Positions 1-5,099 of a DNA stretch of 5,099 bases are shown one piece after another. Under the pieces are notes generated by a model. That model saw nothing but the letters and a program-made list of their open reading frames with translations. It was not told where the DNA came from and made no database searches. Each line of letters opens with the position of its first letter. Within the stretch, counting starts at the first letter, position 1. The DNA comes from Spirochaetaceae bacterium (GTDB taxonomy: Bacteria; Spirochaetota; Spirochaetia; Treponematales; Breznakiellaceae), in NCBI GenBank assembly GCA_031275595.1, contig JAISOO010000100.1, positions 1 through 5,099 on the forward strand, written 5' to 3'. The position numbers and the translations under genes are program-made.

Positions 1-719
1 TTCCAGGTGGTACCTGCCCGGACCCGGGTAATGCTGAGAACCGCCGGCTCAAAGGGACTCATCCCGCGGCTTATAATGGTCTGAGCATGGTTGATGATCT
101 GCGCCGCCGCTACGACGGGGTCTTTACAATGATGGGGTTCGGCGGCATGTCCCCCCTGGCCTTTGACGAGGACGCGGAAGCTCCCTACCGCGGCGTAGGT
201 AGCCCCGGGGCTCAGGGCGATAAGACCGGGGGCCAGCCCCGCCGTAACGTGGAGGCCGTAAATTTCCTCCGCGTCGTCCAGGCCCCCCGTATCCAGCACC
301 ACCTGGGCGCCCCCGGCCCCTTCCTCGGCCGGCTGGAACACGAGTTTGACGGTTCCGGCAAGGGCTTCCGCTTCATCCCGGAGGAGGATGGCGGCCCCCA
401 GCAGGGCGGTCAGGTGGAAGTCGTGCCCGCAGGCGTGCATACATCCCGGATGCTCCGAAGCGTAGTCCAAGCCCGTAGCCTCGTCAATGGGAAGGGCGTC
501 AATATCGGCCCGCAGAGCCGTTACCGGCCCCCCGGGCCTGCCCCGGATCCGGGCAATGAGCCCGGTCTTGAGGGGGGTATCCAGGATCTCCACCCCGGCC
601 TGGAGGAGCAGTTCCCGGATCCGCGCCGTCGTTTTATGCTCTTCAAACCCCAGTTCGGGATGCCGGTGAAACCAGGTAAAATAATCTTCCAAGGTAGATT
701 GCAGGGTTGTTTTGTCCAT
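1..719 (-). CDS. M20D-family metal-dependent amidohydrolase, N-terminal part (runs off left edge)
   Basis: Translating the minus strand from ATG 719-717 gives 239 residues with no stop before the window ends; the family is usually about 380-400 residues, so roughly the last 150 are missing. Seen: RADIDALP (70-77), HACGHDFH (95-102), FQPAEEGAGGA (128-138), YGLH (154-157) and the lid-domain motif GQGGHAAEPH (187-196). C97, H99, E133 and H157 have exactly the spacing of the metal ligands known in the plant auxin-conjugate hydrolase ILL2 (C, +2 H, +36 E, +60 H); E132 would be the catalytic glutamate. The fifth ligand, a C-terminal histidine, lies outside. The family cleaves N-acyl amino acids or related amides (hippurate, N-acetyl-diaminopimelate, N-acetyl-cysteine, auxin conjugates); there is no signal peptide, so it is probably cytoplasmic. 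It starts 26 bases after metI with only a weak ribosome site (GGATGG) and is probably the last or a later gene of the met operon. The exact substrate cannot be read from the sequence. Confidence 0.93.
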   Translation of the reverse strand, partial: MDKTTLQSTLEDYFTWFHRHPELGFEEHKTTARIRELLLQAGVEILDTPLKTGLIARIRGRPGGPVTALRADIDALPIDEATGLDYASEHPGCMHACGHDFHLTALLGAAILLRDEAEALAGTVKLVFQPAEEGAGGAQVVLDTGGLDDAEEIYGLHVTAGLAPGLIALSPGATYAAVGSFRVLVKGQGGHAAEPHHCKDPVVAAAQIINHAQTIISRGMSPFEPAVLSITRVRAGTTW

Positions 720-745
720 AAACCATCCGTTTTGAGAGGCCCTGC

Positions 746-1426
746 TTAGTGGGTTGTTTTTCCCGCGAAAAACGCCCCCAGGCCCTGAATAATCGTTACA
801 ATCAGGATCAAGACGATCACCGTTACTATGGTAACATCCGTTTGGTACCGCTGATACCCGTAACGGATGGCAAAATCCCCCAGCCCGCCGCCGCCCACCG
901 CTCCGGCCATTGCGGTAAGCCCCACGAGGCTGATAAAGGTGATGGTGGTTCCCCGGATGATGCCGGGGACGCTTTCCTTCAGGTACACCCGAAAAATGAT
1001 CCCCCCGGGGCTGGTACCCAGGGCCTGGGCCGCCTCAATGGAACCGCGGTCAATCCCGGCCAGGGCGCTTTCCATTTGGCGGGTAAAAAAGGGGACCGTC
1101 CCAAAAACCAGGGGTACGATGGCGCCCCTGACCCCAATGGCCGTACCCACTATCGCCCGGGTAACTGGAATCAACAGGGCAATCAGGATGATAAAGGGGA
1201 CGGATCGGAAAAAATTGATGATCTTGTCCAGGATAGTCCAAACGAGGATATTTTCCAGAATGTCCCCCCTTCTCGTAACAGTAAGGATAACCGCGAGGAC
1301 TATCCCGATACCAAAGGTTATGCTCCCGGTAATGAGCATCATATACAGGGTCTGTCCCAGGCATTTTAACAGCTCCGGTACCTTGGTCACCACATTGGGT
1401 ATCAATTGAGCCAACAACTCAACCAT
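746..1426 (-). CDS. metI: Methionine ABC transporter permease MetI
   Basis: This 226-residue protein is the usual length for MetI, the inner-membrane subunit that forms the methionine translocation path as a homodimer with two MetN. Hydrophobic segments lie at about 24-50, 76-96, 100-115, 160-180 and 196-220, fitting the five-helix MetI fold. The cytoplasmic coupling loop, the EAA motif that docks on the ATPase, is at 131-156 (EAAQALG, then I and P near the end). RSVPFIILIALLIP (74-87) and GDFAIRYGYQRYQTDV (183-198) closely resemble the same regions of characterised MetI proteins as I recall them. The ATG at 1426-1424 overlaps the metN stop by 8 bases and has a good ribosome site, AGAGGTG at 1440-1434, 7 bases upstream inside metN. 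Translation is therefore probably coupled to metN. Nothing appears truncated. Confidence 0.96.
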   Translation of the reverse strand: MVELLAQLIPNVVTKVPELLKCLGQTLYMMLITGSITFGIGIVLAVILTVTRRGDILENILVWTILDKIINFFRSVPFIILIALLIPVTRAIVGTAIGVRGAIVPLVFGTVPFFTRQMESALAGIDRGSIEAAQALGTSPGGIIFRVYLKESVPGIIRGTTITFISLVGLTAMAGAVGGGGLGDFAIRYGYQRYQTDVTIVTVIVLILIVTIIQGLGAFFAGKTTH

Positions 1427-2459
1427 GTTTGATCACCTCTACCCGTACCCCCCGGTCGGTGATCCATTGAACCGCTTGGGCAATGGCTTCGGGTTCACCG
1501 TCCAGGATGTTGATAAGGCCCCCCAGGGGGGTCTCCCGAATAATATCAAGATCCCCAAAAATGATATTGATTTTTACATTAAACCGTATGGACACCGTAG
1601 AAATCAACGCCTCCACGGTATTACGCCCCGTGTAACTAAAGCGGGCCAGGATCTGGTTCGGTTCCAGCCGGATGAGGGGGGAATCCTCCCGCAAAAGGTC
1701 GTAGATTTTATGCAGATTCGAGGTGGTGGCGATAAAATCCTTGGTGATCCGCTGGGCGGGGTTTGAAAAAACGTCAAAAATCGAGCCGCATTCGATTATT
1801 TCCCCCCGTTCCATCACCGCCACCCGGGTGCAAATTGATTTTACCACATTCATCTCGTGGGTGATAAGGACGATGGTGAGCCCCAGCTTCCTGTTCAGAT
1901 CCTTCAACAGCCCCAGGATAGACTGGGTAGTCTGGGGATCCAGGGCGCTGGTGACCTCGTCGCAGAGGAGCATCGACGGGCTCGTCGCCAGGGCCCGGGC
2001 AATACCGACCCGCTGCTTCTGCCCCCCTGAAAGCTGGGAGGGGTAAGCGTGTTCCTTATCGGAAAGGTCCACCAGCGAAAGCAATTCCCCCAGCCGTTCC
2101 GTGACAACCCCCGGGGCCATGCCCCGATACCGCAGGGGATAGGTGATATTTTCACCCACCGTCCGGGATTGGAACAGGTTGAAGTGCTGAAAGATCATCC
2201 CGATATTTTTACGGGCCCCCCGGAGTTCCCGGGGGGAAAGCCGCATAAGGTCCTGGTTGTTTATGAGCACCTCCCCGGAATCGGGCCGTTCCAGCATATT
2301 GATACACCGTACCAGGGTACTTTTTCCCGCGCCGGAAAAGCCGATAACCCCAAAAATCTCGCCCTCCCCCACCGTCAGGGATACGTCCTTTACCGCGGGG
2401 ACCGTATTTTTTCCGTAAAATGTTTTCGAGACATGGGTAAGACGGATCATGTTTACCAC
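1419..2459 (-). CDS. metN: Methionine ABC transporter ATP-binding protein MetN
   Basis: This is the ATPase subunit of the methionine importer, 346 residues, the normal length for MetN with its regulatory tail. Numbered from the GTG at 2459: Walker A GFSGAGKST (40-48), Q-loop Q91 in IFQHFN, signature LSGGQ (143-147), Walker B MLLCDE (163-168) with catalytic E168, D-loop SALD (171-174) and H-loop H201. From about residue 265 the sequence fits the NIL (ferredoxin-like) domain, which in the E. coli protein binds methionine and shuts down transport (transinhibition), so activity is probably limited by internal methionine. Two starts are possible. The GTG at 2459 overlaps the metQ stop (GTGGTAA) and has AGGGAG 13 bases upstream. 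The ATG at 2450 gives MIRLTHVSKTF, where most family members begin, but has no close ribosome site. They differ by three residues. Either start suggests coupling to metQ. Confidence 0.97.
   Translation of the reverse strand: MVNMIRLTHVSKTFYGKNTVPAVKDVSLTVGEGEIFGVIGFSGAGKSTLVRCINMLERPDSGEVLINNQDLMRLSPRELRGARKNIGMIFQHFNLFQSRTVGENITYPLRYRGMAPGVVTERLGELLSLVDLSDKEHAYPSQLSGGQKQRVGIARALATSPSMLLCDEVTSALDPQTTQSILGLLKDLNRKLGLTIVLITHEMNVVKSICTRVAVMERGEIIECGSIFDVFSNPAQRITKDFIATTSNLHKIYDLLREDSPLIRLEPNQILARFSYTGRNTVEALISTVSIRFNVKINIIFGDLDIIRETPLGGLINILDGEPEAIAQAVQWITDRGVRVEVIKHG
1434..1440 (-). promoter_or_regulatory. Ribosome binding site of metI inside metN
   Basis: AGAGGTG on the minus strand, 7 bases before the metI ATG, lies within the last codons of metN. 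It supports the 8-base metN/metI overlap as a true start and suggests coupled translation. Confidence 0.75.
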
Positions 2460-3262
2460 GCGGGGATAAAAGCTCCCTTATACTCGTTTTGGAATACCGC
2501 CTTTACCGCGTCGGTATGGTATTCCGCCACGATCCGCTGATACACGGGATCGTCTTTTTCCGCGGTACGGACCACCAATACGTTGATATAGGGGTTTTGG
2601 CCGTCCTCGGTCTGGCGCTCCAGGGCAAGGCTGTCCCATTCCGGGTTTAGTCCCGCGTCAACCGCATGGCCTCCGTTGATGATCGAAGCGGTCACATCAT
2701 CCAGCAGCCGGGGGGTCTGGGCCGCCTCCACCTCGACAAACTCCAGCCGCAGGGGGTTTTCCGCGATATCGCTCAACGCCGGGGTGGGACCCGCCTCGGC
2801 GGGGATTTTAAGGAGCCCCGCCTTTTCAAGAACCCGCAGGGCGCGGCCTTCGTTTACCAGGTCATTGGGAATCGCGATCTTATCCCCGGCCTTGATCTCG
2901 GAAACGGATTTTATTTTCCGGGAAAACAGGCCCAGCGGGGCCAACAGCGTTTCCCCAATCGGGGTAAGGTGGTAGTTCTTGGTTTTTATTTCATTGTTCA
3001 GATAGGCATAATGCTGAAAAGCGTTCATGTCAATCTCGCCATCCTCCAGGGCCCGGTTGGGCAAAACATATTCGGAAAATTTGACCAACTCAATGCGGAT
3101 CCCCTCTTTTTTAAGGGCCTCCGCGATGGGCTCCCACATGGCGGTTATTTCCCCCACCGTGCCGATCTTTACCACCCGTTCATTGGTGGCCGCCTTTTGG
3201 CCCGCCCCGAACAACAGGGCGCCGATAAAAACGGCCTGTAAAATCATAAAAAATTTTTTCAT
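2453..3262 (-). CDS. metQ: Methionine-binding protein MetQ (NlpA family), lacking the lipobox cysteine
   Basis: This 269-residue protein is the extracytoplasmic binding protein that hands methionine or related compounds to MetNI. Residues 1-20 are a signal peptide: MKKFF, then a hydrophobic stretch to about 20. Family motifs follow: YVLPNRAL (65-72), DMNAFQH (78-84), IPNDLVNEGRAL (131-142) and SIINGGHA (193-200). By comparison with E. coli MetQ, H84, N137, R140 and N196 lie where the ligand-binding residues do. Most relatives are lipoproteins with a cysteine just after the hydrophobic stretch. Here the sequence reads LLFGAGQKA (16-24) with glycine at 21, and the whole protein has no cysteine. 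The start is firm: GGAGG at 3275-3271 lies 8 bases before the ATG, and no other start fits. It may be released as a soluble periplasmic protein or kept by an uncleaved signal anchor. It is the first gene of the operon. Confidence 0.95.
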   Translation of the reverse strand: MKKFFMILQAVFIGALLFGAGQKAATNERVVKIGTVGEITAMWEPIAEALKKEGIRIELVKFSEYVLPNRALEDGEIDMNAFQHYAYLNNEIKTKNYHLTPIGETLLAPLGLFSRKIKSVSEIKAGDKIAIPNDLVNEGRALRVLEKAGLLKIPAEAGPTPALSDIAENPLRLEFVEVEAAQTPRLLDDVTASIINGGHAVDAGLNPEWDSLALERQTEDGQNPYINVLVVRTAEKDDPVYQRIVAEYHTDAVKAVFQNEYKGAFIPAW

Positions 3263-3270
3263 TTTAAGAT

Positions 3271-3275
3271 CCTCC
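3271..3275 (-). promoter_or_regulatory. Ribosome binding site of metQ
   Basis: GGAGG on the minus strand, 8 bases before the ATG at 3262. It fixes the metQ start, and so makes the absence of a lipobox cysteine a firm reading rather than a start-site artefact. Confidence 0.85.
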
Positions 3276-3287
3276 GATCAATTTATT

Positions 3288-3305
3288 CTAATCCTATATG
3301 ATTAG
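3288..3305. promoter_or_regulatory. 18-bp palindrome at the met operon start site, candidate operator
   Basis: CTAATCCTATATGATTAG has perfect 6-base arms (CTAATC and GATTAG). In the 6-base centre two of three pairs also match, so eight of nine base pairs are symmetric. It begins just downstream of the predicted -10 box, where a bound dimeric repressor would block initiation. It does not resemble the E. coli MetJ box (AGACGTCT) or the MetR site (TGAA-N5-TTCA), so the regulator is unknown. Confidence 0.5.
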
Positions 3306-3313
3306 TATGTTAT

Positions 3314-3342
3314 AGACTATCCCTTCGGAAATAAAAAGTCAA
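3314..3342 (-). promoter_or_regulatory. Probable sigma70-type promoter of the metQ-metN-metI-amidohydrolase operon
   Basis: On the minus strand, TTGACT (3342-3337, five of six consensus -35 bases) is separated by 17 bases from TAGTCT (3319-3314). TAGTCT matches three of six -10 bases, including the most conserved first, second and last positions. Transcription would start near 3306-3308, giving a leader of about 45 bases before metQ, too short for a SAM riboswitch. A better-looking TATAAC (3313-3308) is 22 bases from the -35 element and so is less likely to pair with it. Predicted from sequence only. Confidence 0.6.
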
Positions 3343-3368
3343 GCGGGGCTCCCCGCCTTTTTTATTTT
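3343..3368 (+). terminator. Terminator-like hairpin with T-tract in the divergent intergenic region
   Basis: GCGGG (3343-3347) and CCCGC (3352-3356) form a stem around loop GCTC, followed by a C and then TTTTTTATTTTT (3358-3369 on the plus strand). This has the form of an intrinsic terminator for rightward transcripts, but no rightward gene lies before it. It may stop antisense transcripts coming through the met genes, or act in a longer leader of gltA. The stem is short and lies directly upstream of the met -35 box. Confidence 0.5.
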
Positions 3369-3430
3369 TACGTGAAAAACCGGCCAAATAAAAGAAGAAG
3401 CGAAACACCGGCGGGGTTTGGCGGGCATCC

Positions 3431-3459
3431 TTGTATAAACATTCATTCCGTGATATATT
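3431..3459 (+). promoter_or_regulatory. Probable promoter of gltA
   Basis: TTGTAT (3431-3436) is a weak -35 box (three of six) and lies 17 bases before TATATT (3454-3459), a five-of-six -10 box. Transcription would start near 3466, about 20 bases before the ATG at 3486. This also argues against any gltA start upstream of 3466. A nine-base direct repeat, TTGTATAAA, occurs at 3431-3439 and again at 3461-3469 and may be a regulator site. Confidence 0.6.
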
Positions 3460-3485
3460 TTTGTATAAATATGCGCGGAGGCCCT

Positions 3486-4823
3486 ATGAGCGATATCAGG
3501 GATTTTTTATCGGACATATCGGGAAACGATTATATCGATTCCTCATTATATAGCAGATTCAACGTAAAGCGGGGGCTTCGGAACGCCGACGGGACCGGGG
3601 TCCTGGTAGGGCTCACCCGGATCGGGGATGTTCACGGTTACCTTATGGATGAGGGGGAAAAGGTCCCGGTGGAAGGCAAGCTGTATTACCGGGGCATTGA
3701 CGTGGAACATATCACCGCCGCCGCTGCCGCCGAGGGGCGCTTTAGCTTTGAGGAGGCGGTTTACCTCCTCGTGTTCGGCGAGCTTCCCGGCAGGGAACAG
3801 CTGGAGCAATTCTGCACCCTTATGGGGCAAAACCGGGCGCTGCCGGATAATTTTGCGGAAGATTCCATCATGAAGGCCCCTTCCCGGGACATTATGAACA
3901 AACTCGGCCGCTCGGTATTGACCCTCTATTCCTATGACGCGGACCCTGAAAATCTGTCGCCGGAAAACGTACTGCGCCAGTGCATAGAGCTTATCGCCCG
4001 GTTCCCCACCATTGTGGCCTACTCGTATATGGCGAAAAAACACTACTACGACCATGAAAGCCTTATCATTCACCAGCCGCCCGCTTCCTGCCAGAGCGCC
4101 GAAACCATCCTGTCCCTTATCAGGCCGGATCAGCAGTTTACCCGGCTGGAGGCGGAAATTCTCGACCTGGCCCTGACCCTCCACGCGGAGCACGGCGGGG
4201 GGAACAACTCGACCTTTGCGGTGCACCTGGTATCCTCCGCGGATACCGATACCTATGCCGCCATTACCGCGGGGATCAACTCCCTTAAGGGCTTTAAACA
4301 CGGGGGGGCCAATATCAAGGTTATGGGGATGATGGAGGATATCAAAAAAGCGGTAACCCACTGGGACAAGGAGGGGGAAGTCGCGGACTACCTGGAACGG
4401 ATCCTCAGGGGAGATGCCTACGATCATTCCGGCCTTATCTATGGGCAGGGCCACGCGGTGTATACCAAATCGGATCCCCGGGCGGTGCTGCTGCGGGACA
4501 AGGCGGCGGTTTTGGCGGAGGAAAAAAACCTGATGGACGAATTTAACCTCTACCGCCTGATCGAACAGCTTACCCCGGAGGTTTTTAGAAAAATTAAGGA
4601 TTCCGACAAATATATCTGCGCCAATGTGGATTTTTACTCCGGTTTTATCTACAAAATGCTGGGGATCCCTTCGGAATTATACACCCCCCTTTTCGCGGTA
4701 AGCCGGGTGGCGGGCTGGTGCGCCCACCGGCTGGAAGAACTCATCTCCGGCAACCGGATCATCAGGCCCGCCTACAAGTGCGTTCAGCCCCGGCTGGCGT
4801 ATGTTCCCATGGGGAAACGGTGA
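3486..4823 (+). CDS. gltA: Citrate synthase (Si-type, GltA family)
   Basis: This 445-residue protein condenses oxaloacetate with acetyl-CoA to form citrate and CoA. YYRGIDVEHI (67-76) and FSFEEAVYLLVFGELP (86-101) are typical of the N-terminal half. HAEHGGGNNSTF (233-244) carries H236, the oxaloacetate-binding histidine. H272 in KHGGAN and H323 in GQGHAVY are the two active-site histidines, and D382 in NVDFYSG is the catalytic aspartate. R332 in DPRA, R407 in SRVAGW and probably R427 bind oxaloacetate. The protein is slightly longer than E. coli GltA and resembles the clostridial/spirochaetal type as I recall it. 2-Methylcitrate synthase activity cannot be excluded. The ATG at 3486 has GGAGG at 3477-3481, 4 bases away, a short spacing; an in-frame ATG at 3471 has no ribosome site, and a longer frame open back to 3372 would begin before the promoter. 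No other TCA-cycle gene is visible, so a biosynthetic role towards glutamate is inference. Confidence 0.96.
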   Translation: MSDIRDFLSDISGNDYIDSSLYSRFNVKRGLRNADGTGVLVGLTRIGDVHGYLMDEGEKVPVEGKLYYRGIDVEHITAAAAAEGRFSFEEAVYLLVFGELPGREQLEQFCTLMGQNRALPDNFAEDSIMKAPSRDIMNKLGRSVLTLYSYDADPENLSPENVLRQCIELIARFPTIVAYSYMAKKHYYDHESLIIHQPPASCQSAETILSLIRPDQQFTRLEAEILDLALTLHAEHGGGNNSTFAVHLVSSADTDTYAAITAGINSLKGFKHGGANIKVMGMMEDIKKAVTHWDKEGEVADYLERILRGDAYDHSGLIYGQGHAVYTKSDPRAVLLRDKAAVLAEEKNLMDEFNLYRLIEQLTPEVFRKIKDSDKYICANVDFYSGFIYKMLGIPSELYTPLFAVSRVAGWCAHRLEELISGNRIIRPAYKCVQPRLAYVPMGKR

Positions 4824-4875
4824 GGTGGGGGAACAGAAGATACCGGCGGGGCTATCCGTCAAACTGTCCCGTAAA

Positions 4876-4905
4876 TTGACGCCCGTTGTTTTTATTTGCT
4901 ATAAT
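4876..4905 (+). promoter_or_regulatory. Near-consensus promoter of the HD-domain gene
   Basis: TTGACG (4876-4881, five of six) and TATAAT (4900-4905, perfect) are separated by 18 bases. This is the strongest promoter match in the window. The expected start near 4911-4913 falls on the first in-frame ATG (4913). The -35 box is also the right arm of an inverted repeat, CGTCAA (4857-4862) with TTGACG (4876-4881), which could be an operator. No clear terminator separates gltA from this promoter, so some read-through from gltA is possible. Confidence 0.75.
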
Positions 4906-4912
4906 GCTTCCC

Positions 4913-5099
4913 ATGAGCAATCTTGAAAAAGACATGACCAGGGAAGATGCTTGGGTACTGTTAAAAACCTATAATAAAGACCCCTTTCATCTCCAGCATG
5001 CCCTCACGGTGGAGGGGGTGATGCGATGGTATGCCCGGGATTTGGGCTATGGGGCGGAAGAGGATTTTTGGGGTATCGCGGGCCTCCTCCACGACATTG
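4913..5099 (+). CDS. HD-domain phosphohydrolase-like protein, N-terminal part (runs off right edge)
   Basis: An open frame from ATG 4913 gives 62 residues before the window ends. H29 in LQHALTVEGVMRW and the pair H60-D61 in GIAGLLHDI have the order and spacing of the first metal ligands of the HD superfamily (H...HD). These proteins are often small metal-dependent phosphohydrolases of about 180-200 residues acting on nucleotides or similar phosphates; the substrate cannot be told here. The start is uncertain. ATG 4913 would make the mRNA almost leaderless. ATG 4934 (residue 8, MTREDAW) matches where I recall many relatives beginning and would leave a leader of about 20 bases, but its only ribosome-site candidate is a weak GAAAAAG. 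The gene has its own strong promoter and no visible functional link to gltA. Confidence 0.85.
   Translation, partial: MSNLEKDMTREDAWVLLKTYNKDPFHLQHALTVEGVMRWYARDLGYGAEEDFWGIAGLLHDI

Noticed and set aside
87..749. 220-codon open frame on the plus strand
   Set aside because: It lies opposite the M20D amidohydrolase, which shows all family motifs. The translated product is rich in Pro, Gly, Arg and Gln with no recognisable domain, as expected of an antisense shadow in GC-rich DNA.
749..1409. Two long plus-strand frames opposite metI
   Set aside because: metI is unmistakable on the minus strand and the plus-strand products show low-complexity composition and no motif.
3263..3310. SAM or other riboswitch ahead of metQ
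   Set aside because: The leader from the predicted start is only about 45 bases and shows no paired stems of the needed size.
3372..3485. N-terminal extension of citrate synthase from GTG 3372
   Set aside because: The extra 38 residues are unlike citrate synthase, the stretch contains the predicted promoter, and the best ribosome site points to ATG 3486.
3546..4454. 302-codon minus-strand frame opposite gltA
   Set aside because: Citrate synthase on the plus strand has every catalytic residue; the antisense product resembles no family and has no ribosome site or promoter that I can see.
4481..4530. Missing arginine in the GHRVY motif of citrate synthase (here GHAVY)
   Set aside because: GHAV at this position is normal in other active citrate synthases, including the pig enzyme, and the oxaloacetate-binding arginine of DPR is present.
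4824..4870. Terminator after gltA
   Set aside because: GATA...TATC around 4838-4855 could pair weakly, but there is no continuous stem and no T-tract.
1..5099. Mobile elements, CRISPR arrays, tRNA or rRNA genes, phage or defence genes
   Set aside because: No terminal inverted repeats, transposase motifs, regularly spaced repeats or RNA gene signatures were seen. The window is accounted for by housekeeping-type genes with similar codon use.

Overview
The window is ordinary chromosomal, housekeeping-type DNA. It holds a leftward methionine-uptake operon, a divergent citrate synthase gene, and the start of an HD-domain phosphohydrolase gene. The coding regions are GC-rich, with many GGG, CCC and CGG codons, and the short intergenic regions are AT-rich with sigma70-like promoter elements. 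The citrate synthase looks like the roughly 450-residue type I associate with Clostridia and some spirochaetes. My best guess is an anaerobic bacterium, perhaps a Treponema-like spirochaete of the insect-gut kind. This rests on general resemblance only and confidence is low.

Minus strand, read right to left: metQ (3262-2453, substrate-binding protein), metN (2459-1419, ATPase), metI (1426-746, permease), then an M20D-family amidohydrolase (719 to beyond base 1). The first three genes overlap by 7-8 bases and the amidohydrolase follows metI after 26 bases, so this reads as one transcription unit, metQ-metN-metI-amidohydrolase. A good -35/-10 pair lies at 3342-3314, and an almost perfect 18-bp palindrome covers the expected transcription start. 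The amidohydrolase has no stop codon inside the window and is shadowed by a long antisense frame, so it is easily missed. Its metal-ligand pattern is nonetheless clear.

Plus strand: a terminator-like hairpin (3343-3368) sits in the divergent intergenic region. It is followed by a promoter at 3431-3459 and gltA (3486-4823), a 445-residue citrate synthase with all catalytic residues visible. An 89-base gap then holds a near-consensus promoter (TTGACG, 18 bp, TATAAT). The start of an HD-domain gene begins 7 bases after the -10 box and runs off the right edge.

Together the met genes would import methionine or a related compound, and the amidohydrolase may release an amino acid from an N-acylated form. 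Citrate synthase would feed 2-oxoglutarate and glutamate synthesis. I see no mobile element, CRISPR array, RNA gene or obviously novel multi-gene system. The most interesting points are the missing lipobox cysteine in MetQ, the palindrome at the met promoter, the amidohydrolase joined to the transporter, and the possibly leaderless HD gene.
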